From positions 69,651 through 133,650 of the forward strand of contig CAJUMS010000001.1 of NCBI GenBank assembly GCA_910587465.1: 64,000 nt of DNA, written 5' to 3'. The DNA is from an uncultured Oscillospiraceae bacterium (GTDB taxonomy: Bacteria > Bacillota > Clostridia > Oscillospirales > Ruminococcaceae). The notes under the pieces are model-generated. The model was not told the DNA's origin, ran no database searches, and saw only the letters and a program-made list of their open reading frames with translations. Shown here piece after piece: positions 1 through 8,412 of the stretch (its first letter is position 1; every line of letters begins with the position of its first letter). Made by a program: the position numbers and the translations under genes.

Positions 1-902
1 CGCAGACGCTTCAGCAGATCGAGCCACTGCTTCTCAATAAGGCGCTTTGACGGCTCGTTCAAGCCCGTCGTGAACGAAAACTCGAACGCCTCTCTTATGT
101 AATCGGGCATAATACGCCAGAATTTGATGATGTTGTTGTGAACGCCGCGCACGGGACGGTTGCTGTCGTCCTCCGGGTCGTACACGAATATCGGCTCAAA
201 TCCGTAATGCCGACGCTCCGCCTCCTCGGTAAGGCAGACGCTTTTCAGCACGCGTCCGCCCTCCAGCGGGTCGCCGCGCAGTAACAGACGAAACAGCACT
301 ACCGCCAGCGAATAGCGGTCGGTGTACTTGTCGGGAGCTTTCTCGCCGCGGACTATCTCGGGCGCCATGTAGCCCGGCTTGCCCGCAATGCCCAGATGTT
401 CGCCGTATGGGGCTATGTTGTCGCAATCGCAGATGAGCACGTCGCCGTCCGACGGACGAATGAAAAATCCGCCGTCGTTCATGTCCTGATAACTCTTTCC
501 GCTGTTGTGCAATTTGCGGAACGCCGCAGTTATCTTTATCGCGGAATTCACCACGGAATACAACCCGGAGAGCTTTACGCGCGCGTTGAGAATATCCGAA
601 AACGGCTTGTAGTCCTCGGGTATGATATCCATTAAAAAGCCGAAGCTGTCGTCAATATGCGCGGTGAGCAAACGCGGCATAAGAAACGCACCGTGCGCCG
701 ACTTGTCCTCGCAGAGCGTACGGAGATTGTCGCGGAAAATGTCGGGTCTGCGGAGCTTATTCGGAAAGTAGACCTTGAGCGCGTACTCCTTCCCCGCGAA
801 CTCCGCGCGGTAGACCGTGCCCTGTCCGCCCGAGCCGAGAACCGCCGTTATCGCCGCGCTGCCGCCAAGCTCGAGCGGCACGCTGTCGCCTATTTTCAGC
901 AT
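1..902 (-). CDS. Protein kinase-like protein, truncated by window edge
   Basis: The minus-strand frame is open from an ATG at 902 to the edge, giving 300 residues without a stop. A glycine loop GSGGQGTVYRA lies at residues 23-33, followed by the ALKVY lysine (K43). The catalytic loop is divergent: SYQDMN (residues 137-142) stands where HRDxxxxN is usual, and DCD (159-161) where DFG is usual. A PGYMAPE segment (176-182) matches the activation-loop end. I infer a Ser/Thr-kinase fold that may be atypical or inactive. Its ATG overlaps the stop of the upstream zinc-ribbon gene (TGATG), so the two are translationally coupled. Kinases beside TerY-C zinc ribbons are known in TerY/PP2C/kinase signalling sets; the rest of such a set would lie outside the window. 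Confidence 0.8.
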   Translation of the reverse strand, partial: MLKIGDSVPLELGGSAAITAVLGSGGQGTVYRAEFAGKEYALKVYFPNKLRRPDIFRDNLRTLCEDKSAHGAFLMPRLLTAHIDDSFGFLMDIIPEDYKPFSDILNARVKLSGLYSVVNSAIKITAAFRKLHNSGKSYQDMNDGGFFIRPSDGDVLICDCDNIAPYGEHLGIAGKPGYMAPEIVRGEKAPDKYTDRYSLAVVLFRLLLRGDPLEGGRVLKSVCLTEEAERRHYGFEPIFVYDPEDDSNRPVRGVHNNIIKFWRIMPDYIREAFEFSFTTGLNEPSKRLIEKQWLDLLKRL

Positions 903-1252
903 CAGAATCCGCCTCCCGAAAGCGACTCAAAGTTCTCCTCCGCGGAGGTCTCGGCTGCGTTTCCGCACCACTCGCAAACGGTCTCATTCTCGCCGTCCCA
1001 GCAGGTGGTCTTGCCGCACTCGCTGCACTGGAAAAAGCCCTTAGCGCCGCAGTACGGACAGGACGGATATTCCGTAGTAACGTATACGTTGCCCGATATC
1101 TCGGTGTCGCCGAACTTCTCGCGCCCCGCCGTGTGCTCGCTCACCTTGAACGCCCATGTGGCGTACCAGTCGCCGTCCTCGCGCTGCTCGGTGCGTATGC
1201 CGAACAGGTCGTGTGCCTGCTTGCATTTCGTTAAAATAACTGCTGCTTTCAT
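902..1252 (-). CDS. TerY-C-like zinc-ribbon protein
   Basis: A 116-residue protein. The N-terminal half is a small beta-rich region that includes WYATWAFKVSE. The C-terminal half carries three Cys pairs, CPYCG, CSECGK and CEWCG, spaced as in the zinc-binding C-terminal domain of TerY-type proteins. The start is the ATG at 1252. The gene overlaps the kinase-like gene downstream by one base. Family knowledge places such domains with vWA, PP2C and kinase proteins in phosphorylation-based signalling, but no vWA domain is present here. The family call is from motif pattern; the partner relationship is inference from coupling. Confidence 0.65.
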   Translation of the reverse strand: MKAAVILTKCKQAHDLFGIRTEQREDGDWYATWAFKVSEHTAGREKFGDTEISGNVYVTTEYPSCPYCGAKGFFQCSECGKTTCWDGENETVCEWCGNAAETSAEENFESLSGGGF

Positions 1253-1299
1253 TGTGTTTCCTCCATCAGTTCTGATCGGTTCCTTTTAGAGAGCCGATG

Positions 1300-2088
1300 T
1301 TATATTTTTTTGCTCCAAAATTCATACATAACGGAATTAAATTCCAAAGGCACGTCCATATTTACGCAATGTCCGGCGTTTTCGAGAATCACGACCTTGG
1401 CGGCAGGCTCACGTTTTTTCCACTCTTTGAGCATTTCCAATTCCAGAGGTATATCGAATTGCCCGCACCCGATAAGCAGGGGATATTCGCGAGGCTTTGT
1501 TTGGAATTTGTTTACCATGCTGTTCAGGGCGGATAAGTACATAAACGACCGTTTCGGAAACCGAATGTTCATTTCATAAAACTCCTCCTGCGCCTGCGTG
1601 GTATACGCGGATATTTTCTTGTTTGCTTTCGCGAACCACTTCACGGAAAACATAGCTTTCAGCATCATAAGCGCCTGCGCCGAGGCGTTTTTCTTCTGCG
1701 TCTCCACGTCGAAATTATTGATGTCATAACCCCCGAAACAAGCCAGCGAGCTTACCGCACCGGGGTAACGGTTTGCAAAGTCTTGTGCTATGACCGATCC
1801 CAGCGAAACACCGACGATATGCAGCTTTTCAATATACTCGGCCTTGAGAATATCATTTATCCAATCGGACATTTTGCTTATGCTGTCGCCCTTTTTGGTT
1901 TCAACCGACTTTCCGTGACCTATAATATCAACTGCCAGCACATTGTATTTGCTTTTGAAATAATCAATCTGTTTTGTAAACATTCTATGATCGACAAAGG
2001 CAGCGTGAATGAAAAGCACCCACTCGTCACGGTCTCTGCCACTGACGTAATACACAACGGGCGAATTTTCCGTTATTAACTGTTCCAA
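1300..2088 (-). CDS. Alpha/beta hydrolase
   Basis: A 262-residue single-domain alpha/beta hydrolase. The nucleophile elbow GVSLGS puts Ser95 in place, Asp212 in QFDIP is a plausible acid, and His240 in NAGHCVN completes the triad. The oxyanion region reads HAAF rather than the common HGG/HGF. There is no signal peptide, so it is probably cytoplasmic; the substrate cannot be told. Translation begins at a TTG codon (2088) preceded by GGGAGAG at 6 bases, as no ATG suits. The gene lies between the Sel1-repeat gene and the kinase pair on the same strand with short gaps, so it may be cotranscribed. Confidence 0.8.
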   Translation of the reverse strand: MEQLITENSPVVYYVSGRDRDEWVLFIHAAFVDHRMFTKQIDYFKSKYNVLAVDIIGHGKSVETKKGDSISKMSDWINDILKAEYIEKLHIVGVSLGSVIAQDFANRYPGAVSSLACFGGYDINNFDVETQKKNASAQALMMLKAMFSVKWFAKANKKISAYTTQAQEEFYEMNIRFPKRSFMYLSALNSMVNKFQTKPREYPLLIGCGQFDIPLELEMLKEWKKREPAAKVVILENAGHCVNMDVPLEFNSVMYEFWSKKI

Positions 2089-2101
2089 AATAACTCTCCC
2101 A

Positions 2102-3415
2102 TCACTTCAGCTTTTTAAGTATCTTCGCCGCATCCTCGTGACCGTTCTGCGCCGCCTTTTCAAACCATTTCCGCGCCTCGGTGTGATCCTTGGGAACGTA
2201 CACTCCTTTTAAATACATAACGCCGAGATTGTACTGCGCGATATTCAGCCCCTGATCGGCAGCGGTCTTGAACCAGCGGAACGCCTCCGCGGGGTCTTTC
2301 GGAACGCCGTTGCCCGTGTACAGGCACTTTCCGTAGGAGCACTGCGCCCTCGCGTGCCCCATCTCGGCGGATTGCTTGTAAAACAGCGCCGCGCCCTCCA
2401 TGTCCTTTTCCGCTAAACAGCGCCTTGCACTCTGATACAACTCCTCGCCGTCGTTGGGGAGTGGTTTGGGGACTTCAACGTCGGGATCGGGAAGCTTGGG
2501 CGCTTCGTTCTCGGGAGCGATAACGACTGCATCACCGCCAGCAAGCTGCCTGCGCCACTTCTTGGCGAGCTCGGGATTTTTCTCGGTATGTACGCCGTTC
2601 TCATAGCAGAGAGCGACCATATTTACAGCTTCCACGCAGCCTTTTTTCGCCGCGTTAAGAAAGCACTTGAACGACTTGTCCTCGTCAACCTCGCAGGAGA
2701 TTCCCTCCGCGTAGAAATAGCCGACCATATACTCGGCTTGCGCAACACCGTTTTCCGCGCCGCGGACAAACCATTCACGAGCTTGAGCAAGATTTTGTAT
2801 TCCGCCTCGGCCCTCAAGACGATAGCTGCCCATATAGTACTCCGCCTCGCCGTGATCCTGCAAAGCCGCCGACTCGAACCAGTACAGCGCCTTTTCATAC
2901 TCGCGGATACGGTCGAAATGCCGTCCGAGAGAATACTGCTCGGCGGGGTCGGTGATGTTCTTTTTGCTCTCGGTTTCGCTCGCGGGCAACGCTTCGGACT
3001 TCTTAAACGATATCTCGCACCCTACGGCGCTGCCTACCGCCTCAACGGCGTCCGCGGCGACTCTGCCTTTAAGTCCGATCTCGTCCCGGAGCGATTTGAT
3101 GCACCTCGCTCCGGCCGCACACCGTACCTCAAAGGGCTTTTCGCGCACCGCATACAGCTTTTGAGCGCAGCCGTCGTACAACGCGACGTAGCAAAGCCGG
3201 CGTGCGGCGGTTTCCTTAGGGAAATAGTCCGCGATAAGAGCGTCGGTGCGCCTGCGGTCGAGAATTGTCTGCTCGCCGTATCTGTCGGCTATATAGCGCA
3301 GAATGCTCTTTAGGTCACGAATAGCCTCGCCTTTTTTATTGTGAACGGTTCTGCAAAAACCGCAATAGTCCTGTTGGGTCTCATCAAACGTCTTGCCACA
3401 GCGTGCACATTTCAC
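2102..3415 (-). CDS. Sel1-repeat protein with N-terminal zinc ribbon
   Basis: About 437 residues. An N-terminal zinc-ribbon (CARCGK, then CGFC) is followed by a linker and then Sel1/TPR-like helical repeats, for example AEYYMGSYRLEGRGG, AEYMVGYFYAEGIS, AQCSYGKCLYTGNGV and AQYNLGVMYLKGVYV. Sel1 repeats form solenoids that mediate protein contacts, often in regulatory complexes. A GTG at 3424 is possible, but the GTG at 3415 is preferred because AGGGA then sits 9 bases upstream. A strong minus-strand promoter lies just upstream. Its position at the head of a strand-uniform run with the zinc-ribbon and kinase genes suggests a shared signalling role, which is inference. Confidence 0.75.
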   Translation of the reverse strand: MKCARCGKTFDETQQDYCGFCRTVHNKKGEAIRDLKSILRYIADRYGEQTILDRRRTDALIADYFPKETAARRLCYVALYDGCAQKLYAVREKPFEVRCAAGARCIKSLRDEIGLKGRVAADAVEAVGSAVGCEISFKKSEALPASETESKKNITDPAEQYSLGRHFDRIREYEKALYWFESAALQDHGEAEYYMGSYRLEGRGGIQNLAQAREWFVRGAENGVAQAEYMVGYFYAEGISCEVDEDKSFKCFLNAAKKGCVEAVNMVALCYENGVHTEKNPELAKKWRRQLAGGDAVVIAPENEAPKLPDPDVEVPKPLPNDGEELYQSARRCLAEKDMEGAALFYKQSAEMGHARAQCSYGKCLYTGNGVPKDPAEAFRWFKTAADQGLNIAQYNLGVMYLKGVYVPKDHTEARKWFEKAAQNGHEDAAKILKKLK

Positions 3416-3460
3416 GTATATCACTTCCCTGTTGATTACTTGTACACTGATACACTATAT

Positions 3461-3489
3461 ATTGTACCACAAATTCGCTCCCTTGTCAA
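3461..3489 (-). promoter_or_regulatory. Sigma-A promoter of the Sel1-repeat gene
   Basis: On the minus strand TTGACA (3489-3484) and TACAAT (3466-3461) are separated by 17 bases, about 45 bases upstream of the GTG start. It diverges from the VanZ-gene promoter. Confidence 0.75.
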
Positions 3490-3555
3490 CGACTTTATAC
3501 ACATTTTTATATATGGGCAATTACTTACGATTTTCTTACATTTTCCTTACATTGC

Positions 3556-3584
3556 TTGCATTGGCACGGAAAATATGTTATAAT
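3556..3584 (+). promoter_or_regulatory. Sigma-A promoter of the VanZ-like gene
   Basis: TTGCAT (3556-3561) and TATAAT (3579-3584) are 17 bases apart, followed by the ribosome site AAGGGGGGAG and the ATG at 3606. The leader is therefore very short. Confidence 0.7.
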
Positions 3585-3605
3585 CTCAAAAAAGGGGGGA
3601 GCGCC

Positions 3606-4214
3606 ATGGGAAAATATACGCATATAATTTACGATTACAATATAGCGTCCGCGGCGTTCTGCGCGGTTATCGTAACGGCGCTCTATATTCCCGTGCGGAC
3701 GATTTGGCTGAAAGCCCGCCGAAAACGCCGTAAAACGATACCCGAAGAAACAGCACGCGCGCTGCTTGCGGGATATATCGCGGCTTTGGTGAATATCGTG
3801 TGGTATCCCGTTCCCAACCTTATTCAAATGCTGCTGTCCGACCCCGCTCAACTTGAGGTCGCATTCCGCGGCGGCTACTACGCGCGGAATTTCGAGGTGC
3901 TACGCTGGCTGTTCGTGGAGCGTAAACCGTTCGCGCTGCTGCATGATTTTGAAATACGCGCAAATATCGCCCTGTTCGTGCCGCTCGGGTTTCTGCTGCC
4001 CGTTGCGTTCAAGAAGTTGAAATGGTGGCAGGTCGACTTGATCTGTCTGGGAACCACCTGCCTTGTGGAGATAGTTCAGCCCTTTTTCGGGCGCGCGTGC
4101 GACCTTGACGACATCATTATGAACGCGCTCGGCGGGGTTATCGGCTGCGCTTTGGCGAAGCTGTTACAAAGAATATTCGGAAGAAAACGGGAGATTACCA
4201 ATGAAAAAACGTAG
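3606..4214 (+). CDS. VanZ-like family membrane protein
   Basis: 202 residues with about four or five membrane segments. The family hallmark is seen near residues 125-190: NIALFVPLGFLLPV, then EIVQPFFGRACDLDDIIMNALGG. VanZ-like proteins are integral membrane proteins; VanZ itself confers teicoplanin resistance by an unsettled mechanism, and most relatives have no known role. An upstream in-frame ATG exists at 3393, but the ATG at 3606 follows an AAGGGGGGAG site and a promoter lies between the two, so the short form is chosen. Its 3' end overlaps the next gene by 14 bases, which indicates an operon with the three small membrane proteins downstream. Confidence 0.85.
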   Translation: MGKYTHIIYDYNIASAAFCAVIVTALYIPVRTIWLKARRKRRKTIPEETARALLAGYIAALVNIVWYPVPNLIQMLLSDPAQLEVAFRGGYYARNFEVLRWLFVERKPFALLHDFEIRANIALFVPLGFLLPVAFKKLKWWQVDLICLGTTCLVEIVQPFFGRACDLDDIIMNALGGVIGCALAKLLQRIFGRKREITNEKT

Positions 4215-4782
4215 ATTTGCGGCGGCAGTCTTATTTGTGTTCGCGGCGGGAGTACTGCTTACGGTGTTCTCACTTATCGGCATTTTCAGACCGATAAATA
4301 AAACCGATCCCAAGCCCGGCGACAGAACGGAGATAGAGCCTGAGCTTGGTACATGGATCATCACCTGTCATGACCCCATAATGGGCAATGAATATTACTA
4401 CGCGGTCTTTTCGCTCGGCGACTCTCCGAAGGGTTGTCTTGTCAAAGCCGACAAGGAGTGGTTCTCCGAGCTTTTTGAACCGGACAGCGGACGCGCGAAA
4501 ACGAAATTTGTCGTCCGCGGTACCGTGAAAAAGTTTGACTATGGCATGAAAAGCGTCGACCGTGAGGTAGACAGATTTATTTCAAACAATATCGGCGAAT
4601 GTGATTTTGAATACGGCACGTTTATCGACCTTACCGCGCGGAAACGGTATATTATAACGCTGATCGCAGGAACGGTATGCGCGGCGGCAGCGGGCATTGT
4701 TTTGCTAATATTTTTGTTAAGGCGGTTTGTCGTATCAAAGCGAACGGAGGAAAAGAAATGCAAAAAAGAAAAAGGATCGTAG
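4201..4782 (+). CDS. Hypothetical two-TM membrane protein
   Basis: 193 residues with one hydrophobic helix at residues 6-28 and a second near 151-173, separated by about 120 polar residues that should lie outside the membrane; the tail is Lys-rich. I do not recognise the family with confidence. The topology resembles small proteins of unknown function (DUF) in which an extracytoplasmic beta domain is anchored at both ends. The ATG is preceded by GGGAG at 7 bases and overlaps the VanZ-like gene. The 3' end overlaps the next gene by 25 bases, so the four genes at 3606-5659 probably form one transcript. Confidence 0.65.
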   Translation: MKKRRFAAAVLFVFAAGVLLTVFSLIGIFRPINKTDPKPGDRTEIEPELGTWIITCHDPIMGNEYYYAVFSLGDSPKGCLVKADKEWFSELFEPDSGRAKTKFVVRGTVKKFDYGMKSVDREVDRFISNNIGECDFEYGTFIDLTARKRYIITLIAGTVCAAAAGIVLLIFLLRRFVVSKRTEEKKCKKEKGS

Positions 4783-5192
4783 TATGTTCCGTATTGATAC
4801 TCGCCGCGCTGATTATTGCGGCGGGGATAACTATATACATCAACTCGATAAGGAGCTACGAGCTGTGTCAGGACTGCGCTGCGTACGGTTGGGAGAATAA
4901 TTTAAAATATTCCATGCTCTCAAAGGAGCTGAAAAGCATTATCTCCGAGGAGGAGTTCGCCGACGATACCCCCGAGGGCAGACTTGAAATGTACACAAAG
5001 CTGAATGGTCTTGTGCTCGACGAGCGCCCGACCCAAAAATTCCACGGCAGCACTCACGGCTTCAAAACGCCCAGCCTTGATTATGTGCTTGACGTGAACG
5101 GTCGGACATATCACGCCGAAATTTGTGTTGAGGCTATGGGCAGACTGACGGGGATAGAGGTGAGGAATTTTTACTCTTATCTTCATAAGTGA
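4758..5192 (+). CDS. Hypothetical anchored protein
   Basis: 144 residues: a basic N-terminus (MQKRKR), one membrane helix at about residues 8-29, then a soluble domain expected outside the cell. No catalytic motif is seen and I do not recognise the family. The start is the ATG at 4758, because AACGGAGG lies 7 bases upstream, rather than the in-frame codon at 4677 inside the preceding gene. Topology and size match the next gene, so the two may be distant relatives or partners of the VanZ-like protein; that is inference. Confidence 0.65.
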   Translation: MQKRKRIVVCSVLILAALIIAAGITIYINSIRSYELCQDCAAYGWENNLKYSMLSKELKSIISEEEFADDTPEGRLEMYTKLNGLVLDERPTQKFHGSTHGFKTPSLDYVLDVNGRTYHAEICVEAMGRLTGIEVRNFYSYLHK

Positions 5193-5200
5193 GTAGAGCT

Positions 5201-5659
5201 ATGTCCAAGAAAAATAAAACGGTCTTGATAATCATCTTGGCGGTCATGATTTTTGTCGTTGTGTTCTACGTTTCTGTTCCCGTAGTCAACGATTTGCACG
5301 CGAAGCGTGTCGCCGACAAGCTGAGCTACCTGCCGCTGCCCGAAGATACCCGCATAGCCGAGAAGACGTCCGCGGCGGGAAAGCTTTGGGGAAACGGAAA
5401 CGGTATTCAGTATATGGGCGCGATACTGATAGAGAGCGGGCTGACGCCGGAGGAGCTTGAAGAGTTCTACTACGAAGGCGGAATTGAATACTGCCGCGTA
5501 AGCAGGCAGACGGGAAAAGAGATAACGGTCACGGAGCATGGGAAATACAGCTTTAACACCGAGATAAGCTCCGATGATTTTTATATAGTGTATGCGCTGG
5601 GAAAGCACGACAGTTTCATAATTCAACTTTTTTCGGAGCTTGATCTTCGAGGTCATTAA
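5201..5659 (+). CDS. Hypothetical anchored protein
   Basis: 152 residues with one N-terminal membrane helix (about 8-30) and an extracytoplasmic domain containing the acidic helix GLTPEELEEFYYEGG. There is no recognised family. The start is uncertain: a GTG at 5189 overlaps the upstream stop, and the ATG at 5201 has only a weak GAGTAGAG site. It is the last gene of the group and is followed directly by an 11-bp-stem terminator. Confidence 0.6.
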   Translation: MSKKNKTVLIIILAVMIFVVVFYVSVPVVNDLHAKRVADKLSYLPLPEDTRIAEKTSAAGKLWGNGNGIQYMGAILIESGLTPEELEEFYYEGGIEYCRVSRQTGKEITVTEHGKYSFNTEISSDDFYIVYALGKHDSFIIQLFSELDLRGH

Positions 5660-5667
5660 AAAATTTG

Positions 5668-5697
5668 AAAATCCACTTGACAAAGTGGATTTTTTTT
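5668..5697 (+). terminator. Intrinsic terminator whose loop contains the next -35 box
   Basis: A perfect 11-bp stem (5668-5678 with 5683-5693), a GACA tetraloop and a run of eight T. The TTGACA of the ylxM promoter spans the top of the left arm and the loop. Confidence 0.85.
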
Positions 5698-5705
5698 GTT
5701 ATAAT
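5677..5705 (+). promoter_or_regulatory. Sigma-A promoter of ylxM-ffh
   Basis: Consensus TTGACA (5677-5682) and TATAAT (5700-5705), 17-base spacer. It is embedded in the terminator hairpin of the preceding operon. Confidence 0.85.
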
Positions 5706-5755
5706 ATTATCTGTCGGTGTAATGAGAAATTGCCTTACACCCGAAAGGGCGCTTT

Positions 5756-6097
5756 ATGAATATAGATTTTGTGGTATTGCTGGACATTTACGGCGGGATA
5801 TTGTCAAAGGGGCAGCGCGAGGCGTTGGACTTGCGGTATAATGCCGACCTGACGTTATCGGAGATCGCCGAGGAGATGGGCGGCATTTCGAGGCAGTCGG
5901 TCAACGATTTTATCAAAAAGGGCGAAAAGCGGCTGTTGGAACTTGAACGTATTCTCGGCACGGTGGAGCGGCATAAACGCGTTACCGTAAAGCTCGGCGA
6001 GATAAAGGATATGATCGGCGAGCTGAAAAAAGACGGCAGTGACGAGCGTTTTGCGGAGCTTGAAAAGGCTCTGAAAAGTATAGAAGAAACCATCTAG
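5756..6097 (+). CDS. ylxM: YlxM/p13 family HTH protein
   Basis: 113 residues. The first 65 form a sigma-70 region-4-like helix-turn-helix (ALDLRYNADLTLSEIAEEMG then SRQSVNDFIKK), and the remainder is a charged coiled helix. UPF0122/YlxM proteins are standard neighbours of ffh in Firmicutes and are linked to the signal recognition particle. The gap to ffh is only 11 bases, so the two are co-expressed. Length and context match the family well. Confidence 0.9.
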   Translation: MNIDFVVLLDIYGGILSKGQREALDLRYNADLTLSEIAEEMGGISRQSVNDFIKKGEKRLLELERILGTVERHKRVTVKLGEIKDMIGELKKDGSDERFAELEKALKSIEETI

Positions 6098-6108
6098 GAG
6101 GTGCGGAC

Positions 6109-7470
6109 GTGGCTTTCGAGGGATTGTCAACCAAATTGAATAACGTTTTCGGTAAGCTTAAAGGTCACGGAAAGCTTACCGAAAAGGATATAAAGGACGC
6201 TATGCGCGAGGTTCGCATGGCGCTGCTGGACGCGGACGTAAACTTCAAGGTCGCGAAGGACTTTGTAAATAAGGTCAGCGAAAAGGCACTCGGCGCTCAG
6301 GTCATGGAGAGCCTTACTCCCGCGCAGCAGGTCATTGATATAGTTCACCGGGAGCTTATCGAGCTTATGGGTAATACTACCGCTAAGCTGAATTTTCCGA
6401 GCAAACCTCCGTGCGTCATTATGATGTGCGGATTGCAGGGCGCAGGTAAGACCACACACTGTGCCAAGCTCGCGAAGTGGCTTGAGGGGCAGAACCGCAG
6501 ACCGCTGCTTGTCGCGTGCGACGTGTACCGTCCCGCGGCGATCGAGCAGTTGCATATCGTCGGCGAAAAGGTGGGCGCCCACGTCTTTGACGAGGGGCAG
6601 GGAAACCCCGTTGAAATAGCTCAGCACGGCATTAAATACGCCAAGGATCAGGGGTTTGATACCGTTCTGCTAGATACAGCGGGTCGTCTGCATATTGACG
6701 AGACGCTGATGAAGGAGCTTGAGGATATAAAGGCTACTACTCAGCCTAATGAGATACTGCTTGTCGTTGACTCTATGACGGGTCAGGACGCGGTGAACGT
6801 CGCGGAAAGCTTTAACAGCGCACTGGACATCACGGGCGTAATTCTGACGAAGCTCGACGGCGATACGCGCGGAGGCGCGGCGCTGACGGTTCTCGCAATA
6901 ACGGGCAAGCCCATAAAGTTCGCGGGTATCGGCGAAAAGCCCGAGGATCTCGAGCAGTTTTATCCCGACAGAATGGCGAGCCGTATACTCGGAATGGGCG
7001 ACGTGCTCACGCTTATCGACAAGGCTAAGGCGTCCATTGACGAAAAGGCGGCGGAGAAGGCGGTCAAAAAGCTCCAGGAAAACAAGTTCGACATGAACGA
7101 CCTGTACGCGCAGTTTGAACAGATAGAAAAAATGGGCAATATACGCTCTATTCTGAATATGATCCCGGGCGTTGCGGGGAAGATCAAGGATGAGGATATC
7201 GACGAAAAGAAGATGCCGCACACTAAGGCGATAATCTCATCTATGACGAAAAAGGAGCGTGAAAAACCCTCCATTATCGACGCGAAACGCAAACGCAGAA
7301 TTGCCGCGGGTTCGGGTACGTCAGTCGAGGAGGTCAATCAGCTGCTCCGCCAGTTCGACCAGATGCAGAAGGTCATGAAGCAGATGGGCTTTGCGGGCAA
7401 GGGCAAGAAAAAGCGTATGCCGAGGTTCCCCATGAATATGGGTGGAATGGGCGGTATGGGTGGTTTCTAA
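6109..7470 (+). CDS. ffh: Signal recognition particle protein Ffh
   Basis: 453 residues. An N-terminal four-helix domain is followed by the SRP GTPase: GLQGAGKTT (G1, about residues 105-113), DTAGR (G3) and TKLDGDTRGG (G4 region). A C-terminal methionine-rich M domain binds SRP RNA and signal peptides and ends MPRFPMNMGGMGGMGGF. With SRP RNA it delivers nascent membrane and secreted proteins to FtsY and the translocon. The start is a GTG with a TAGGAGGTG site. The stop overlaps the ATG of a small downstream ORF (TAATG). Confidence 0.97.
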   Translation: MAFEGLSTKLNNVFGKLKGHGKLTEKDIKDAMREVRMALLDADVNFKVAKDFVNKVSEKALGAQVMESLTPAQQVIDIVHRELIELMGNTTAKLNFPSKPPCVIMMCGLQGAGKTTHCAKLAKWLEGQNRRPLLVACDVYRPAAIEQLHIVGEKVGAHVFDEGQGNPVEIAQHGIKYAKDQGFDTVLLDTAGRLHIDETLMKELEDIKATTQPNEILLVVDSMTGQDAVNVAESFNSALDITGVILTKLDGDTRGGAALTVLAITGKPIKFAGIGEKPEDLEQFYPDRMASRILGMGDVLTLIDKAKASIDEKAAEKAVKKLQENKFDMNDLYAQFEQIEKMGNIRSILNMIPGVAGKIKDEDIDEKKMPHTKAIISSMTKKEREKPSIIDAKRKRRIAAGSGTSVEEVNQLLRQFDQMQKVMKQMGFAGKGKKKRMPRFPMNMGGMGGMGGF

Positions 7471-7736
7471 TGGGCGATACGACGACGGCTATTGTCATAA
7501 CAGTCTTTGGCACAGCGGTCGCGGTATATGGCGTACTGCTGATGGTCTTTGCAATAACGGGCAAGGGATCGACGAAAAAGCTTGAACCAAGGCACAGAGC
7601 AAGGCTCGGCTGTTCGGCGTTCATGATAATTATATCGGAGTATGGCTCGTATCGCTTTGCATTACGGCATAAAACAAGCGTATGCTTGATTTTATATATA
7701 ACGATATTTGAAAGGAGATACATTTATGGCAGTTAA
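7470..7736 (+). CDS. Small ORF coupled to ffh, probably frayed
   Basis: The ATG overlaps the ffh stop (TAATG). The first 33 or so codons encode a plausible membrane helix ([21 protein letters not shown]). After that the composition turns random, and the frame runs through the ribosome site and start of rpsP. I read it as a small membrane protein whose 3' part is eroded or frameshifted, or as a chance ORF. No family is recognised. Confidence 0.3.
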   Translation: MGDTTTAIVITVFGTAVAVYGVLLMVFAITGKGSTKKLEPRHRARLGCSAFMIIISEYGSYRFALRHKTSVCLILYITIFERRYIYGS

Positions 7737-7953
7737 AATCAGACTGAGAAGAATGGGTGCAAAGAAGGCACCTTTCTACCGTGTAGTTGTTGCCGACTCG
7801 CGTTTCCCGCGTGACGGCCGCTTCATCGAAGAGATCGGCTACTACGATCCTACCAAGGAGCCTGCTGTTGTCAACATAGACAAGGAGAAGGCAGAGGAAT
7901 GGATCAAGAAGGGCGCACAGCCTACCGACACAGTTAAGAGACTTTTAAAGTGA
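7726..7953 (+). CDS. rpsP: 30S ribosomal protein S16
   Basis: 75 residues with the invariant S16 opening [19 protein letters not shown] and the [20 protein letters not shown] segment. The ATG at 7726 follows AAAGGAG; an upstream TTG overlaps the ribosome site and is rejected. S16 is a primary assembly protein of the small subunit. Neighbours ffh and khpA are the usual ones, but rimM, trmD and rplS, which often follow, are not in the window. Confidence 0.97.
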   Translation: MAVKIRLRRMGAKKAPFYRVVVADSRFPRDGRFIEEIGYYDPTKEPAVVNIDKEKAEEWIKKGAQPTDTVKRLLK

Positions 7954-8050
7954 TTATTGAGCAAAGGTTAAATAGGCATAGGTATTTTAGAAATTCATCT
8001 TATCCGGTCAATAATTTACCACGGCATTTAACCCCTATGGAGGGAAAGTT

Positions 8051-8287
8051 ATGATGAAAGAACTTCTTAGCACCATTGCTACTGCATTGGTAGAGGACAA
8101 GACAGCCGTTGAAGTCAGCGTTGACGAGCCTAACGACGAGGGTGTTATCGTGTATCATCTGCACGTGGGTCCCGACGATATGGGCAGAGTTATCGGCAAG
8201 CAGGGACGTATCGCTAAAGCTATACGTACAGTAATGCGTGCGGGAGCTGTTCGTGCCAACGAGAAAATTTCCGTTGAGATCGACTGA
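8051..8287 (+). CDS. khpA: KH-domain RNA-binding protein KhpA
   Basis: 78 residues forming a single type-II KH domain with the RNA-binding loop IGKQGRIAKAIR (GxxG type). KhpA (YlqC) is a small RNA chaperone that can pair with KhpB/Jag and influences cell elongation and division in Firmicutes. There are two adjacent ATG codons (8051 and 8054) behind a GGAGGGAAAG site. The 97-base gap after rpsP contains complementary segments that may fold, one touching this ribosome site. Confidence 0.93.
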   Translation: MMKELLSTIATALVEDKTAVEVSVDEPNDEGVIVYHLHVGPDDMGRVIGKQGRIAKAIRTVMRAGAVRANEKISVEID

Positions 8288-8412
8288 TTTGGAAATTGCG
8301 GCACATACTAAGTGCGGGCGGTATAGAAGTATTTCGGTGTCGGACGAATACGTTTGACGCCGAAATTTTCTCTAAAGCGTATCTGTGTGCCGCTGTTTTG
8401 TGAGGTGATATT

